Shown: positions 21,466 to 34,300 of the stretch, one piece after another
Position numbering within the stretch: position 1 is the first letter of the stretch
Layout of the letters: each line of letters begins with the position of its first letter
Assembly (NCBI GenBank): GCA_013397455.1
Contig: VYZB01000291.1
Coordinates: 332,430-396,429, forward strand
Length of the DNA: 64,000 nt
DNA from: Crotophaga sulcirostris
Lineage: Eukaryota > Chordata > Aves > Cuculiformes > Crotophagidae
Direction of reading: 5' to 3'
Translations under genes and position numbers: made by a program
The notes under the pieces: model-generated
Told to the model about the DNA's origin: nothing
Database searches by the model: none
Seen by the model: only the letters and a program-made list of their open reading frames with translations

Positions 21466-23149
21466 TTAATATTTTTTTTGTGCAAGATACTCAGCTATTC
21501 CAGGGAGAAGGGGTGAGCACATGTCTAAGACGTAGCGTAACTGTAGAAAACAGAAATATATAGACATGCTACCCTTGAGGGTGGGAGGTGGAGGAAGTTA
21601 GTGAAAAAATATAGCACAGTAATAATATCAAAAGAACAGGACAGCAAATTACAGCTGTCCCTGGTCAAATTTAATTGGGTTTTCCTCAATATAGTGAAGA
21701 GTGGTTGAGGAATTTCTTTGCTTGCCATAAAGCTCCCAGCAGTCCCCCCAGACTGCGCTCAGCTCCAATCCCGTGGAAGTGAGTACATAATCTTTACCCA
21801 CATATCAATACCCAGCTCCCACAACAACAAGAAGGAAGCACGCACCATTAAAGAGGTTAATTCCCAGGCGTTAAAATTGACTGTATTTATTCAGGAAATG
21901 CAAGTAAGCATTTTAATAGAAAATTTAAAACCCATTGGGTCTGATTCTCCTCACATTGGTTTTACACCAGTGCCACTCAGTTTAGTTAAACCTGTGTTTC
22001 TTTCAGTGTTAGTGAAAGGGTGATGCACGTCGTTCTCCCTTTGTTCCCAAATACGATTTTGCAAAGACTGTTCCTGTCAACCTGGGCAACTTAAACTCAC
22101 TGAAACTCCAAAATACTGGTCCAACTTGAGCACATCTTCTGTGTTTGGCTTGCCCTTCTTATGTGTCCTCACAATGGTTTTGAGCACAGCTTGCAAGCAT
22201 GCAAATTGCACGTGGTTGTTTTGCCTGCCCACACAACTCTCAAGTGAAAAAGCAATGAGCCTTTTTACAGATGCAGGTTTTATTTTCCTTTAGCCATGCT
22301 CCAGGCAAGTTCTTTGGCATTTTCCATCTCTCCCCAGTGGAAAAATAGAGTGTGGAGGGGGGTAGAGTACCTAACACACAGACATGGTGAGCACACAGTA
22401 CTGCAAATGCATCCCATTCCACTTACTGCTATACACGTATGTAAAGGATTCACTGTTGGGAAATTCTGTCAATAATCTGACTGTTTCAGGAGAATTAAAA
22501 GCCTTGATTTTATTTCCTTTCTTAGTCGAGGTGTTTGATTTTGTAACTTCTCTCCTTTTTTTTATTATTTTCTTCCTTTGGAAAATGCTTACCTACCATG
22601 CTTTGCTTCACATTAAGACGTGTAGAATCCCCTCATGTGCTAAATAACCATTGCCAATGACCTTCTTTAGCTCTTAGCGATAACTGCTGCACCAAAATGT
22701 GTCCCTCAGAGGAGGGGTTCCTAAAATCCTATTGATGGGGCATCATGATGGGATCTCCATATGGGAGCCAGCCTAGTGGTAACTGCTGGGGCATAGAGAT
22801 TCCTTCTCTTGTCTTCCCTTTCCAGGCCTACTGTGTACATGTCACCCTTAGGAAGAGTCCCAGCATGACATCCTCCTTGATGCAGCCCCTGCAAGGACTT
22901 TTGCTGTTCAGGGGGTGGATGCAGGACCTATTAGCTCCAAGGTTCTGCACCCCACCAGGGCAACGCTCTCTGTGCTGCTATGCCTGCAGGAAAGACTCCA
23001 ATTGCTGCTGCAGCAGCAATGAGCTAGCTGTGTTGAGAAGGGCTGCAAATAAAAAGAGCCTTTGTGGCTCCTGTACAAAGGCCTCCTGGTTACTCTTTAA
23101 GAGCTCTGCTTGAACGTGCATTGGCCTGGCTGGCTGCATCACTGCCTCC
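21466..23149. other. Unique non-coding DNA, slightly GC-richer after 22700
   Basis: The 22745-23113 stretch has a 122-codon open frame on the plus strand, but its product has no recognisable domain and the region carries palindromes instead. GCCTTTGT (23058-23065) and ACAAAGGC (23075-23082) form an 8-bp stem with a 9-nt loop. I call no gene. Confidence 0.5.
23001..23020. repeat. 20-bp perfect palindrome with CTG/CAG core
   Basis: ATTGCTGCTG followed immediately by its reverse complement CAGCAGCAAT. No spacer, so it is a perfect dyad. CTG·CAG units fold readily into hairpins. Confidence 0.9.
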
Positions 23150-23400
23150 TTGGCACGGCATTAATGTGCACGAGGGCAACGGAGATGCTCTCAGCAGCAG
23201 GAAGAACAACTTAAGCACAGATGTTTGCAAGTGAAGCGGCGCGATGTACCAGTGGTGACACAGCTCTGCTACGACAAATAATTTAGCAGGCCCAAAGAGG
23301 GCTTTCTCAGGCCCGTGAACATCATTAACTGTGACAAACAGAAAATTGTTCCCTAGCCAACAGCTTAAGTAGATTTACAAAAAGTGATTTATTTCTGTAC
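23150..23400. promoter_or_regulatory. Candidate conserved non-coding block
   Basis: Repeat-free, balanced sequence with CAAATAATTTAGC, TCATTAACTGTGACA (homeodomain plus TGACA core, near 23322) and AGCGGCGCGATG. It ends in the TA microsatellite at 23434. Visual judgement only. Confidence 0.25.
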
Positions 23401-24639
23401 AGTTAGTAACAGTCCCAAAGCATTATATTTATTTATATATATATATATGTATATAAATTAAAAACCCAGAGTTTGGCTCAGTTGCTGTGAGAAAGAAAAA
23501 ACCTTCCCAACTACTTTGGCAAAAAGTAGGTTTGGCTTTTAACAGGCTTGCTGTGGTCAAGAGCAGTGCTTCTCCCACATGTCAAAAGTGATGTTGAATC
23601 CTCCAGGAAGAGACTGAAGCTCCTTTTGGGTGGGTTCAGGACACCTTGCTGTGACTGACGTGGGGTGATGCTGATCTCAGCACACCTCCTCCTGGTCGTG
23701 AGAAGAAGTGGAGTCAGTGACATCTGCACAGGGAGTCAGATGTTGCTGCCAATCTGATAATGCAAGAGGTGCCTGATGTACTCCCGGGGAGCTTGATAAT
23801 TCCCGTCAACAAAAGGAAACAGAGAATCTGAAATGATGGAATGAATTAAAGAAAACTCAAAACCATGGCTGGTATTTCCTGTGTTGTTTGTTGTCTCTCA
23901 CTTGTCGCTAGAGTTTCAACACCTTCAAGACCAAATTTGCTTTTTTCTTTATTTCTCTATTCTGCTTTTCTATTTACTTCCTTTAAAGCTACAAACTTTT
24001 TTTTCCTCCCCCTTCCTATCCTCCCTCCTCCCCACCTTGGGGAAGCCAGGTAATCTTTCTCTGCAAGATATTTCTTACTTGAAAAAAGCAATAGACAAAC
24101 AAATCCCCCTTAACCCAGGAGTTAAATAATTAAGCAAACCCACAAAACAAAGGACCTGAATGGATATTTATTTAATTGGAGTAATTTATCCCTTTCTGTT
24201 AGATTCTGAGCCAGGGTACAGACTCAAATTCTGTGGAGGGTTCCTAATACAATATTGCCATTTTTCACTTGCCCCTTTGCAAATGTAGTGGTAAGCATGA
24301 AAAAATAAACAAATGTCAATTTTAGACTAATTGTAGACTAACTTTCTTTTCTGTTCTTCATCTTAGAAAGTACTAAATTACCATAGATTTCCTCCCGTGT
24401 TTGCTAACCTGAAAAGAAACTTGGTAAGAGTACAATTGCTACCAAAGCACTATCATTTTGTGACATTCAATTTATAAGGAAATATGGGAATCTGCAATCC
24501 ATTCATGGTAATTTAAATGGATGTTTTGATAGAATTATGTAAGTATATTTGTGTTTGCGTGTGCATGTGTGTGCGTGCATATATACCATAATTTGTAAAA
24601 AGAGGTCACTCCATAAAAGTGAATTTAAACTTGTTTTTA
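23401..24639. other. Unique AT-rich DNA with simple repeats
   Basis: Contains a (TA)n run at 23434-23448, a C/T-rich stretch at about 23997-24036 and the alternating purine-pyrimidine run listed separately. No reading frame of interest. Confidence 0.55.
24556..24586. repeat. 31-bp perfect alternating purine-pyrimidine run
   Basis: From T24556 to C24586 pyrimidine and purine alternate without exception, mostly TG/CG/CA and then TATATA. This is the sequence pattern that can adopt Z-DNA. Probably a decayed TG microsatellite. Confidence 0.8.
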
Positions 24640-25720
24640 CATTGTTGGTAAAAGTTCAGAGGCTAAGTTCAGTTTAACCTTGGCTGAGCGGAGCATTTTG
24701 TTCTGATTTTTTTAGTCTGATATGAAAATTGCTTGTGAAATAAAGACAAACATAGGTTCGCCTGAGAAGGCATTAATAATCCGATCCTTACATGTTTGTA
24801 TAGAAGACAGGTACAATCCAGTGTTGATTGCTTCTTAGCTTCTCTTTGCTTTCTCAGAAAATCCTGGGAGATAATACCAGGTCATCATAACCGTGCACTG
24901 GAGCATTGTGCACCCACAAACAAACACTGGCAACTCTGAAAGGCGTAACTAGCAATGGTCCATATGTGTGGGACTGATATATACAGATGTGCAAGAGGAA
25001 TCATCATTGCAATAAATCACTTTTGGCATTTTACAATCTCCATTTGACCATTTTCCCCAAACAAATTATTTAAAGTGTATATTACATTACATTTTTTAAA
25101 TTTCATTTTAAATAGAAGACTTATTACAGGATACCTAAAAGATTATTTTATGAGATAAACTTAGTGGGGAGTTTTCCAGTGTAAGTAAATAAGAATCCCA
25201 TGGGAACTAAGAATTTGGGATACACTCAAACAAACACTGTAAAGTTTTGAGAAATGCCAAGTTCTTTGGAGACTGGTGTGTGTGTACAATGTGTTTGTAT
25301 AGTCAACAATCTCAGAGCAATATGGTATGTCAGTTATTAATTCTGCTCATTGCAGATGGCTTCATTATGTGTATTTAATTTCAGTACTTAAGCAAACATA
25401 CAATAGTAGAGCTTACAAACTGCTTTAGGATAGACTGTTATATACAGTCAAATGAAATGGAAACGAAACGGAAACAACTGATACTGCTTGGGCTGGAGGT
25501 AAATCTATATTGATGGGATTAGGCCATTCAGAAGTATCCCTTGACTTGAATAGCCCTAAACCCACCAATTGCTTTGTTTGCAGTGCCGAGAAGGTACTGA
25601 TCACTAGAGCCTTAATTTGCCACAGCAGTTAAGTGCTCCAATTCCTCAGCGCAATAATTGCCACATGTTGAGTGTGCAGATGTCTAAACACGTGGGAGCA
25701 CTTCCCTTTCCTAAAGACAA
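24640..25720. promoter_or_regulatory. Candidate conserved non-coding region (two parts)
   Basis: Two mixed-composition, repeat-free parts, 24640-24930 and 25560-25720, flank a plainer AT-rich middle. The second has closely spaced CAATTG, TTAATTTGCC, TTAAGTG (NKX-like), CAATAATTGCC and CACGTG (E-box, about 25690) cores. Enhancer-like by texture, unverified. Confidence 0.25.
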
Positions 25721-28700
25721 ATGAAGATTTTCATTTTGTTTTGTAAACGTGTCAGGATTTATCACTTAGTCATGTGTCATGCATTAGGGTGTTTATACAA
25801 TACGGCTTTCCACACCCTGGTTCTGGACTGCTATGATTTCAACAACAAGGCTGTGGAGTCACAGAGGTTTGCCAAACCTTCCCCTTTTAACCCAAACCTT
25901 TGGCTGGACTAAAGAGAAGTGTGAGCTGAGAGTGCATAGCAAATGGTAAATGAGGATACTCCCAAGAGTAAGACATGCGGGATTTGCCTAATATCCTCAA
26001 AGACTGCTTGATAAAAGAGACATCATCTGCAAGACAGGAGGACATTAAAAAAAAGAAGATAAAAGTAAAATTGAAATAATGATGTCCAGCAGCAGTAATT
26101 GTGTGCATGTCTGTATTACACTGGCACTGTGCTGAATTGCATCTGTAGCCTCTCCTCAACCTCCATGTTCCCTCAAGCACTAAATAGTTGACATTTCAAG
26201 ATTTCCTTTCCATAGAAATAGCTACATTTAAAAGCAATTTGTTTTGAAGTTTGACTGTGCGATATCTAATCAGCAATAGGCTCAATGACTGTAATAATAT
26301 TTCTGAAATAACTGTTCCATAGTGGAAACAGGAATGGGCAGAAGCTGGGAAGTTTGGAGGTGGCTTGGGCATGAAGCCCAAAGTTTAGTTCATTTCAGTT
26401 TGGTGTTTCAGGCTGATATTGATGCTGCAGATATGGAGCTGTTCTCTTTAGGACTGAGGTCCAGGTGTGAACATTCATATACATAGCAATGGATGTGTGG
26501 TTTGGGGTCCTGGTATATGGTCCCGTCTCGCAGAAAGACTTTACAAACACAGCCAGGATTAGCTGCTGAGATGGCAAAATAGCTCACTGGTGTTTCTAAT
26601 GAGCTTTTTTTCTTTTTTTTTTGATCTGAAAATAGAGATGATAAAAAGTGTCCAAGAAGGAAAGTATCTCCTTCTGTACCCTGTTACCCTTTCGGGGTCT
26701 GATACTCCTTTTTCGTTTGCAGAAGAGGAGGGGGGGAACACCAAACCAACAGTTATTTATCTGTTACCAGACAAAGACTGTAAAGAAATCCAAGAAGTTC
26801 ATCCCAGCACAAAAGCCTGAACTCTTTGACCTCTTCGGCCTCAGGCCTGGACAATTGGCCAAGCTGGGCTTTTTCCTGAGAACTGCCCGAGGGCAAAGGC
26901 TGAGAAAAAATGCACATTGTTTCCCGTACCATCCATTAAATACGAGGGCTGAAAGGCAAAAGGATCTTACCAGGTTATAGTAATTCTGAGAATGCAGCTT
27001 GACACTCATTTTCAAGGTAATGTAATAAAGGAAAAAAGTGAGTTGTAGAGATCTTAATTCTTTAAAATTTAAAAGCTAATTTTGTGTCTTTTAGTCAATT
27101 TCCTATGCAGGAAGGAAGAATTTATTAACTGACTTCTGATGTTAAATGGAGTGCTAATGGGCAAGTACAACAATTCAACAGGTGCCAAGGAGAAATATAG
27201 AGACATTATATCAATATTAATCTTAGAGCCTTGCAAAAGCCATGGTAGGGGGTTTTATCAGGCAGGTTTGGATGGGAACACCCCTGCCATCCACAAAGTG
27301 AAGAGGAGGTTTGGGTCTTCTGTTTAAAGTTTGAGTGTTCCCATTGTGAGGAGGTTTAATGAAGGATTATGATTTTTGTGCAATTGGAAATTGCTTTTTC
27401 TTGACCGAGGTTGTCCTGGACTGGGAATGCCTCCTGGAAAACAAGCCTTGGAGCATCTGTGCTCTGTGTGTGCCTCAGACAGGGCAGGCAAGGCAGCGAT
27501 GCTGGAGAGCAAAAGTGTTTTCAGCATTGGACACTCAATTGGAAACCTGAACACCCACTATTAGTCTGGATACAAGTCAAAAGAATAGTTGAACCTGCTA
27601 AAAATCTAAACAACTGCTATTTTACAGACTGATCTTCTGCCAGTAAACAAATGCTGACACTAATGTACTCCTGAATTTGACCCATGGGATGAAAATTTTC
27701 TGTATAAACACCAGCTGATGAACAGGTCACTTTGTTTTCAAGACAAGACTCTGAGAGTCGCACCCCACACAGCAGGCCCCTGAACCAAATAAAACACTTC
27801 AAAATGTCCAGCAATAATTTTCACTGAACAATTTTTTCATTGTTCCAAGCTGTCAAATTGTTAGTAGGAAGGGATTATTGGGAAAGGGAAAGTATTTTGT
27901 GTAAACATCTTATTCAGGTGAAAAAAATAATAATCCATTTTGATATTCTCAGGTAGCAAAGTTCTACATTTTAGACAAGAGGGTTTGAAAATTTAAAGAA
28001 ATTAAATTTTAAAAATGACAAAGTAAAATCTAAAGAAAATATTTTGAAATGTCATACTACAACTTTTTTTATATATATCCAGCTGCATGTATTTTGTGGT
28101 TGGAAGTGAGTTTTTTGGGGACTAACAATGTTTTCATTCCATACCAAAACCAAATAAAAAAGAAAACACAGAAATTCCCTCAAACTGAAGTACTATTTGT
28201 CTGTGGCTCTGCTTGTGCTCACTAATAAATTAAAAATAACAAATAATGGGGATATGTGGCAGCACTGAAATAATAATAAAAAATTCAGTGGAAAAAAGAA
28301 GGATTCATTTTATTGTAAACCTCTTTTCAAGGTTTTTGCTTTTGTGAAATTTACCGTCAACCGTTTTATCTGCCTAACTATTTTTTAATACTGCTTTTTG
28401 AGTAGCAGAAATGACCTTTGGCAAAAGTGCTGCACAAATTGCATACACGTAATGAATTTGTCCATCCCTGATATGGCACAAATAGGCAAGGTGGTATCAC
28501 AGCATCAACAGCTCCTGTTCTAAGGAAGATTTTGCTTGTGTGACAGCTGCTGGGAACTTCTGAGCCTGCTGCTGTGTGTAGGCAGAGAACAAACTCCCCT
28601 GCTCGCAGCCTTTTGTGCTGACTTAGTTGAAGCCACTGAGGAGATCTCACCTTCTTCTGAAAGTTCAGAGCCCCCCTGGCTTTGCCTCAGTGCTGAGCTT

Positions 28701-31020
28701 TGTGCAGGAAGATGCTCTGAGCATCACAGCAAGAAGTTGTCTGCGAGTCCATCCCTTTCCAGAGAAGCAGTAGCAACCCCAGCCCTCTGCTCAGCCCCTT
28801 CAGAGAGAATGTTGCAATACCCAGCTGCATTGTATTCTTACTCTCTCATGTCCCTTTGCGAGCAGTGTTGCAAACAGCATCTTATTCATTTCAGTGGCAT
28901 ACTGCAAAGAAGAAACCTCACATGGTAATCCTGCAGAGCTGGGGTCAGAAAAGGAAATAAAAACTGCGCAATGTGAATGACACAGACCCTGGGGCTGCTT
29001 GACACTGGGCTTTTTTATGTGTGTGTGTGTGAGAATGGTAACAGGCTTTATCTCACATGAACAATTAGTTTCCTGTTCTAATAATAGGAATAGTAATCAT
29101 AACAATAATCATAATACCCCTCCAATCAAATTAATATTTTTTGGGTTCTAACATCATCTAAGCATTCCCCCCACACCCTTAACTCTACAAATCAAAAGCA
29201 GCCCCAAACAATTCAGCTCAGTTTTATATGTGTGAAAATACACTGAGTGGAACTGGCAGCATCTCCCATTGCAAGCCCGAAATGTGATTTGAAAAACCTG
29301 AAGACAATAAACCTCCTCAAACCAGGGAATACAAGTGCTGGAGTGTGAGGGAGTGAGACAGGGGAGATTTGAACATGCAGTGGTGGTGTTTAGCAAAACT
29401 TTATGTAAGAAAAATAATGATGTCTAGTTCTGTAGCAGCTAGATGCATTCAATAATTTTTTATTCAAATACAAATATTTATGATACTGAAAAGCTGTTTT
29501 CCCTACTCCCTTAAAAATTCCAAACTGTACAACCCGTTCCCATAAATGACTAATCTTATTTTAAATGAACTAATTTTTGGCTAGGTCTTGAGAAAAAAAA
29601 ATATTGGATCTGCAACAAAATCCATATTTTCCCCCCACACTGTATCTTAAAAATGCATCCAGACTAACAGCTTGTTTCCAGATGATATTGGATGCTCCTT
29701 TTAATTTCCAAAATAGAGTTTTTGAATCTGGTTGTGTGACATGGAGATCAGATACCGGTTCTAGAGTTTTACCCCCTCCACTTTCAGGCTGGGGTACCTG
29801 CATGAGTCGCTGGGGGGAAAAAAAAAGGAAATAAAGAGAGTTTGCAAAATCTGGGCCTGGGATTTTAAGTGTAAGAGCACAGTCCTCCCCCGCTATGGCG
29901 GGTGGATTTATTGGGTGTCACGATGACACAATGTGTCTATTCGAAGCTGAAGAAAGCCCCCTACTTAACCTTCATCTTTTTGTGTGTTCACGTACCAGAA
30001 GGCACCACACTGTTGCTGGAAAGCAAATAATTAGTGACATGTTCTGTAGCACCATTGCTATTTAAAGCTAAATCAGTGGGTTAATGCTTCTCGAAAAGTG
30101 ACATCCATGAGGGATTCTTGCTCCGGTACTGCTGGTCACTTGGTGGTCTCCGGAGTGACAGGATCAATGCCCTGAGTTTTAAAAGTCTTGATTGCAACAG
30201 GAAAAAAAGTGATTATTGGAGAAATTTGGGGGGGTACAGTGTGGAGGGGGCATCCTACAGGGGCTGGCTCTTTCTCCCCAAACAGTCCCGCGGGGATGCC
30301 AGTCCTTGGCCCTTCCGCTAACCTTCACCTCAGCACACGCCTTAGTGCGGTCCCTCTCCATGCAGGCTGGTGGGGCAAGGAAAAGCATGTCAGATCAACT
30401 TTTGAATTGTAAAATCCCTGAAGGCAGAACCCAGGGCTCCCCAGGCATCTGCACAGCACTAAACACTCTGACGGGCTTGAAAAAATGAATCCCAAGAGTT
30501 TACAATTACATGCCAAAGATATAGTGGGAGACTCTGGTGTTGGTTTTGCTCAAAGAACTGAAGCAAAACCATTCTTCATTAGGGCAAAGGGCCTGAACAA
30601 AACTCTTTGCATGGGTGAGAATAAAATCAAAAAAGCATCAAGGAAAGAAAAAAAAAAAGAAAAAGGAAGAAATAAAATAGTCAAATCACATTTTCCTTCT
30701 TACCCAGGAGATTGACACAGTAGCTTTTTTTTCCCTTTCTCATTTTCCATTAAGCTGGTTCTTTAAAACACATCTGAACTTTTCCCATCCTGACGATTCC
30801 CACGGACAATTGGCAAAGAATCTAGGACAACTTGCAATACTGGGATTTTTTCCAGGCATGAGTAACTTGTTAAAAAGCCACTATTTCCCTAATACTAACA
30901 GTAAACAGAGTTCACATCCACATGAAATCCTCTGTGACCCATTGGGGAAAGTTTTTTGTATATTTATATAGAGAGATATATGAAATAATTTAATTCCTTT
31001 ATCCATCAAGCACTTGGAAC
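25721..31020. other. Unique AT-rich non-coding DNA, no gene seen
   Basis: The longest open frame is about 130 codons at 28536-28928, with no recognisable domain and no flanking evidence of an exon. Short low-complexity parts are (TG)7 at 29018-29031 and a 33-bp purine run at 30640-30672. No transposable element recognised. Confidence 0.55.
30640..30672 (+). repeat. 33-bp A-rich homopurine tract
   Basis: A and G only, with a central A11. Not preceded by any recognisable retroposon, so it is treated as low-complexity sequence. Confidence 0.75.
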
Positions 31021-31330
31021 TCAGCATGTCCGTTTATATTTCACTTATAAAAATAAATATACACATGCATGCCAGGCTAGATTTAAAGGTATCCTTTTTC
31101 CCCAGCTGACAGCTCCGTGCCTGCAGTTTTATAAGGGAAAGCTTTAGAAAGAACAGTATTTAAAATAAAGTCATTGAGCCATGTTTTATGTCACGTTGAT
31201 GAAACATAACTCCATCACACCTGCTGCTCCTACTACTTTGGGTGGTGGACAACTCTTTTAAAGAATTACTTCCCAAATTTCTGAGCATTTAGGAACTTGT
31301 GCTGCTGGGCAAGCAAAAATTTCAGTCAGA
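31021..31330. promoter_or_regulatory. Candidate conserved non-coding block
   Basis: Mixed composition without repeats. Cores include CAGCTGACAG (E-box and TGACA, about 31105) and TTTTATAAGG (31127-31136), plus ATAAAGTCATTGAG. Unverified judgement by eye. Confidence 0.22.
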
Positions 31331-34300
31331 TATCTACTGTGTAAATGTATTAAAAGTGCAACGATTTCAAAACATGCCCAAGTGATCATTACTTTTGGGG
31401 ACCTATTGATGTTAGCAGATATCTATCTAAACTGATAGTACGAAAAGTATGAAGGACAAATAATGGTAAGATTTGAAGTCCTGCCCATACTACATCCCAC
31501 AGTAACAACTCCCCCCACCCCCGGCCCCCAGTGGGTTCTGCCTAGGTGGCTCAAAAAAGTTGAAAGTATCTACAAGTGTGTATAGACTATTTTGGACTAT
31601 TTAATAGTCTAAAAATATCAGGAAGCCCTTGCAAAGGGTGTATGAGAGGGCTGGCAAACTCAGGTTTGCCTATGGCTGGTGTGGATGCCATGTGGGATGG
31701 AGCAAATGGATACTATCAACTTGAGCACAAGTGCCTGTTGGGCCTGATTTCCTTCTCAAGTATAGCTATCAAAATCAGTGTAGATGTTTCCAGTAGGATC
31801 ATGCTCACTGCAGTAATAAGCCCTATATTTTGAGAACTGGACAGAAATCAGGAGCCTGTGCTGCATTCACAACCCTGGAACCTTCCTGCTCAAATCAGTT
31901 CTCCGGGCTGTGCCTCAATTTCCCTCCAGAACAAAACAGAATGAGCAGAATACTTTGTAAAACACTTTGAAATTTTTTTAACCTAATCATAATCATGTAA
32001 TCCCAAATCATATGGCTGGAATTTGGTGCTGTGCAGACTTTTCCATGTTTCTGGCTTTTTCCCATCCAAAAAGAGTGTGAAAAGACAAAGCTGTAGTTTC
32101 TTTCCAGAAAGGATTTCCAGAACACATTTTTTTTAAGAAGAATCAAAAGAAAACACCATAGTTTGGGACTGCTTTCCTCTTGGAAGGCTTTGGCAACCTC
32201 ACACTGCCTGTGAGTGAAATTAGGTACATTTGCCCAGTATTTTACACCCTGATCTCAGCTTTTGACTCTCTCCACAAAACACCATTCTCATTAACAAAAG
32301 CCATTAACAAGCCACTTCCTTTAGGCTAGATCTCCCCAGTGGGTAGTGGTTTCTTTGTTTGTTGGCAAAGTGGACACTTTCATTGGGGAAAATAGCTCTT
32401 AAAAAAGGGAATTATTTGGTGAGAAGAACATTTTGATTTAAATATTCCCAATCATGCTTACTATTTAGTGTTGATTTAGGTAGAGAGGATGTGAAAGGTT
32501 GAGCATTGACAAGACCACAGGCTAGAATAATTTTCAAACAGCCCAAATCCTCCAACTTTCCTAACCACCTCTGAAACCATGGGCTACAAAGCACAGGGCA
32601 GGAGTAGAGCATTCGCAGAGACTGGACAAAAGAGGGCATCCCCCAAACCATCCAGGGCCTGAAGATTTCTGCCTCCACCCCCTGCAGAGAGAAGAGAAAC
32701 CAGGGTATGTGTATTTGTTCCCTGTGTTCTGTCTTTGGTCTCTAAGCAGCAAAGTAATTTCCCTTGTCTTGCACAAGAGAAACTATTTTGGGTTTGGTTT
32801 TTGTTTATTGGAGCCCTTCATTTAGGCACACAGGGTATTCTGGAAAACTTTGAGGGTCTCATAACACGTTACAGCCAAGTACTTTTGTGTTTTTCTTCAG
32901 TGTCTACATGGCAAAACAAATATATTATAGTTCAGTCTTCACTTCTCTATTTCAGGGACACATTTTGGAAGTGATTCCAGAAGCAAATCAGTAAAAATCC
33001 ATATGCGAATGTACCCCCTGGATTATTCCTACTATGTACCTGTTTGGTCATTACCTCTGCATCTGAAAAGTACAGCTAAATTCATATCCAAGCTTCTAGA
33101 GAGGAGGATTCATAGGATGCCTTTTGGCGTTGTGTCCCTACTCACTGTCTGGTGAGAACCCTGTAAACCAAGCCAGTTCCTTCCTTGGAATTACAGTATA
33201 TGAAATCTCCCATTATGATGGTGAATCCAGCAATAAAACAAACCAAAACCAAAGAGAATTGGTTCCATCTCTGAAGGATTAGTGTGACACATTTGCTAGA
33301 GTTTTATTAGTTCTGGCATAAGGAAAAATATTCTGCGTTTAAATAAAATAGAAATATGGTAGTTACAGCAACAGGCTGTATTTTTACTGTTTGGATGAAG
33401 CATTTCAGCCTTGCTGGAGATAAGCAGATCGCATTACCCAGCTCCTCAGGAAGCCAATGCCAACCTTCTAAACACTTTCAGATCTTCTCAAAATACAGCT
33501 GAGTCCAGAACCAGTCTTTTCCTGTGCAGTCACACTGTCAGCTTTCCTCATCTAATGGATATTCCTTTGACTCAGGACTTCAGGATCAGGCATAGAGAGT
33601 AAAAAATATTTTACCTATCCCCCCTACAGCCCCCCTTTTGTGACTAAATCTGGAGAGTAGATTTGAACCCCTCCTTTCAGCATTAACAGTGTCCTCAGCC
33701 CTTCATAAGGTCACGTCTGAGGACTTCTATGAGAAGGAACAGGGAGCTGTTCTGTGGGAGCTCCTTGTATTCCATTCTCATGGAGCTTAAGTAATTTTAA
33801 AGGATGAGAAAGTTAGTGTAATGTTTTTCTCTTTGCTTGTGGTGTCTCAAATTATTTTTTATGAAGTTATTTGTACACATTTCAGCACTTCCTGTTTGGG
33901 AGCAGACAAGGAGGCTGAAATACCATGAGAAAATCTTCTTATCCTGATGGCAATTTAGATCTGGCTAAAAGGAGGATACACTTAAAATCCTCACAGACCT
34001 CCTCTTTTTTTTATCCAAGTTCTCCCCTGATTTACAGACAGAAGATGTATTCTGACCGGTGGACCAGATATTTTCTGATTTTCAGACCGCATAAATATTG
34101 AAAGTTTGGTTCCTAACTGGACTTTGAAGTTTGGAGTTTCACTAGATAATATCTAGCAAATGGAATGTCAGCCTGAGATTGACTTCTGTATCAGACAGAT
34201 TTTAGGCTGGTAAAATCTGAAAGTAAATCTTGCTTTAGTTTGTAAAAACGGCATATTAGCTTCTATGTTCCACCAATTTATTTACATTTTGTTTTCTATA

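Noticed and set aside
22745..23113. 122-codon open frame in a GC-richer patch
   Set aside because: Cys-rich but without ordered spacing or domain, and palindromes occupy the same bases.
31511..31530. G-quadruplex on the minus strand
   Set aside because: Only three separate G runs are present, so the standard four-run rule is not met.
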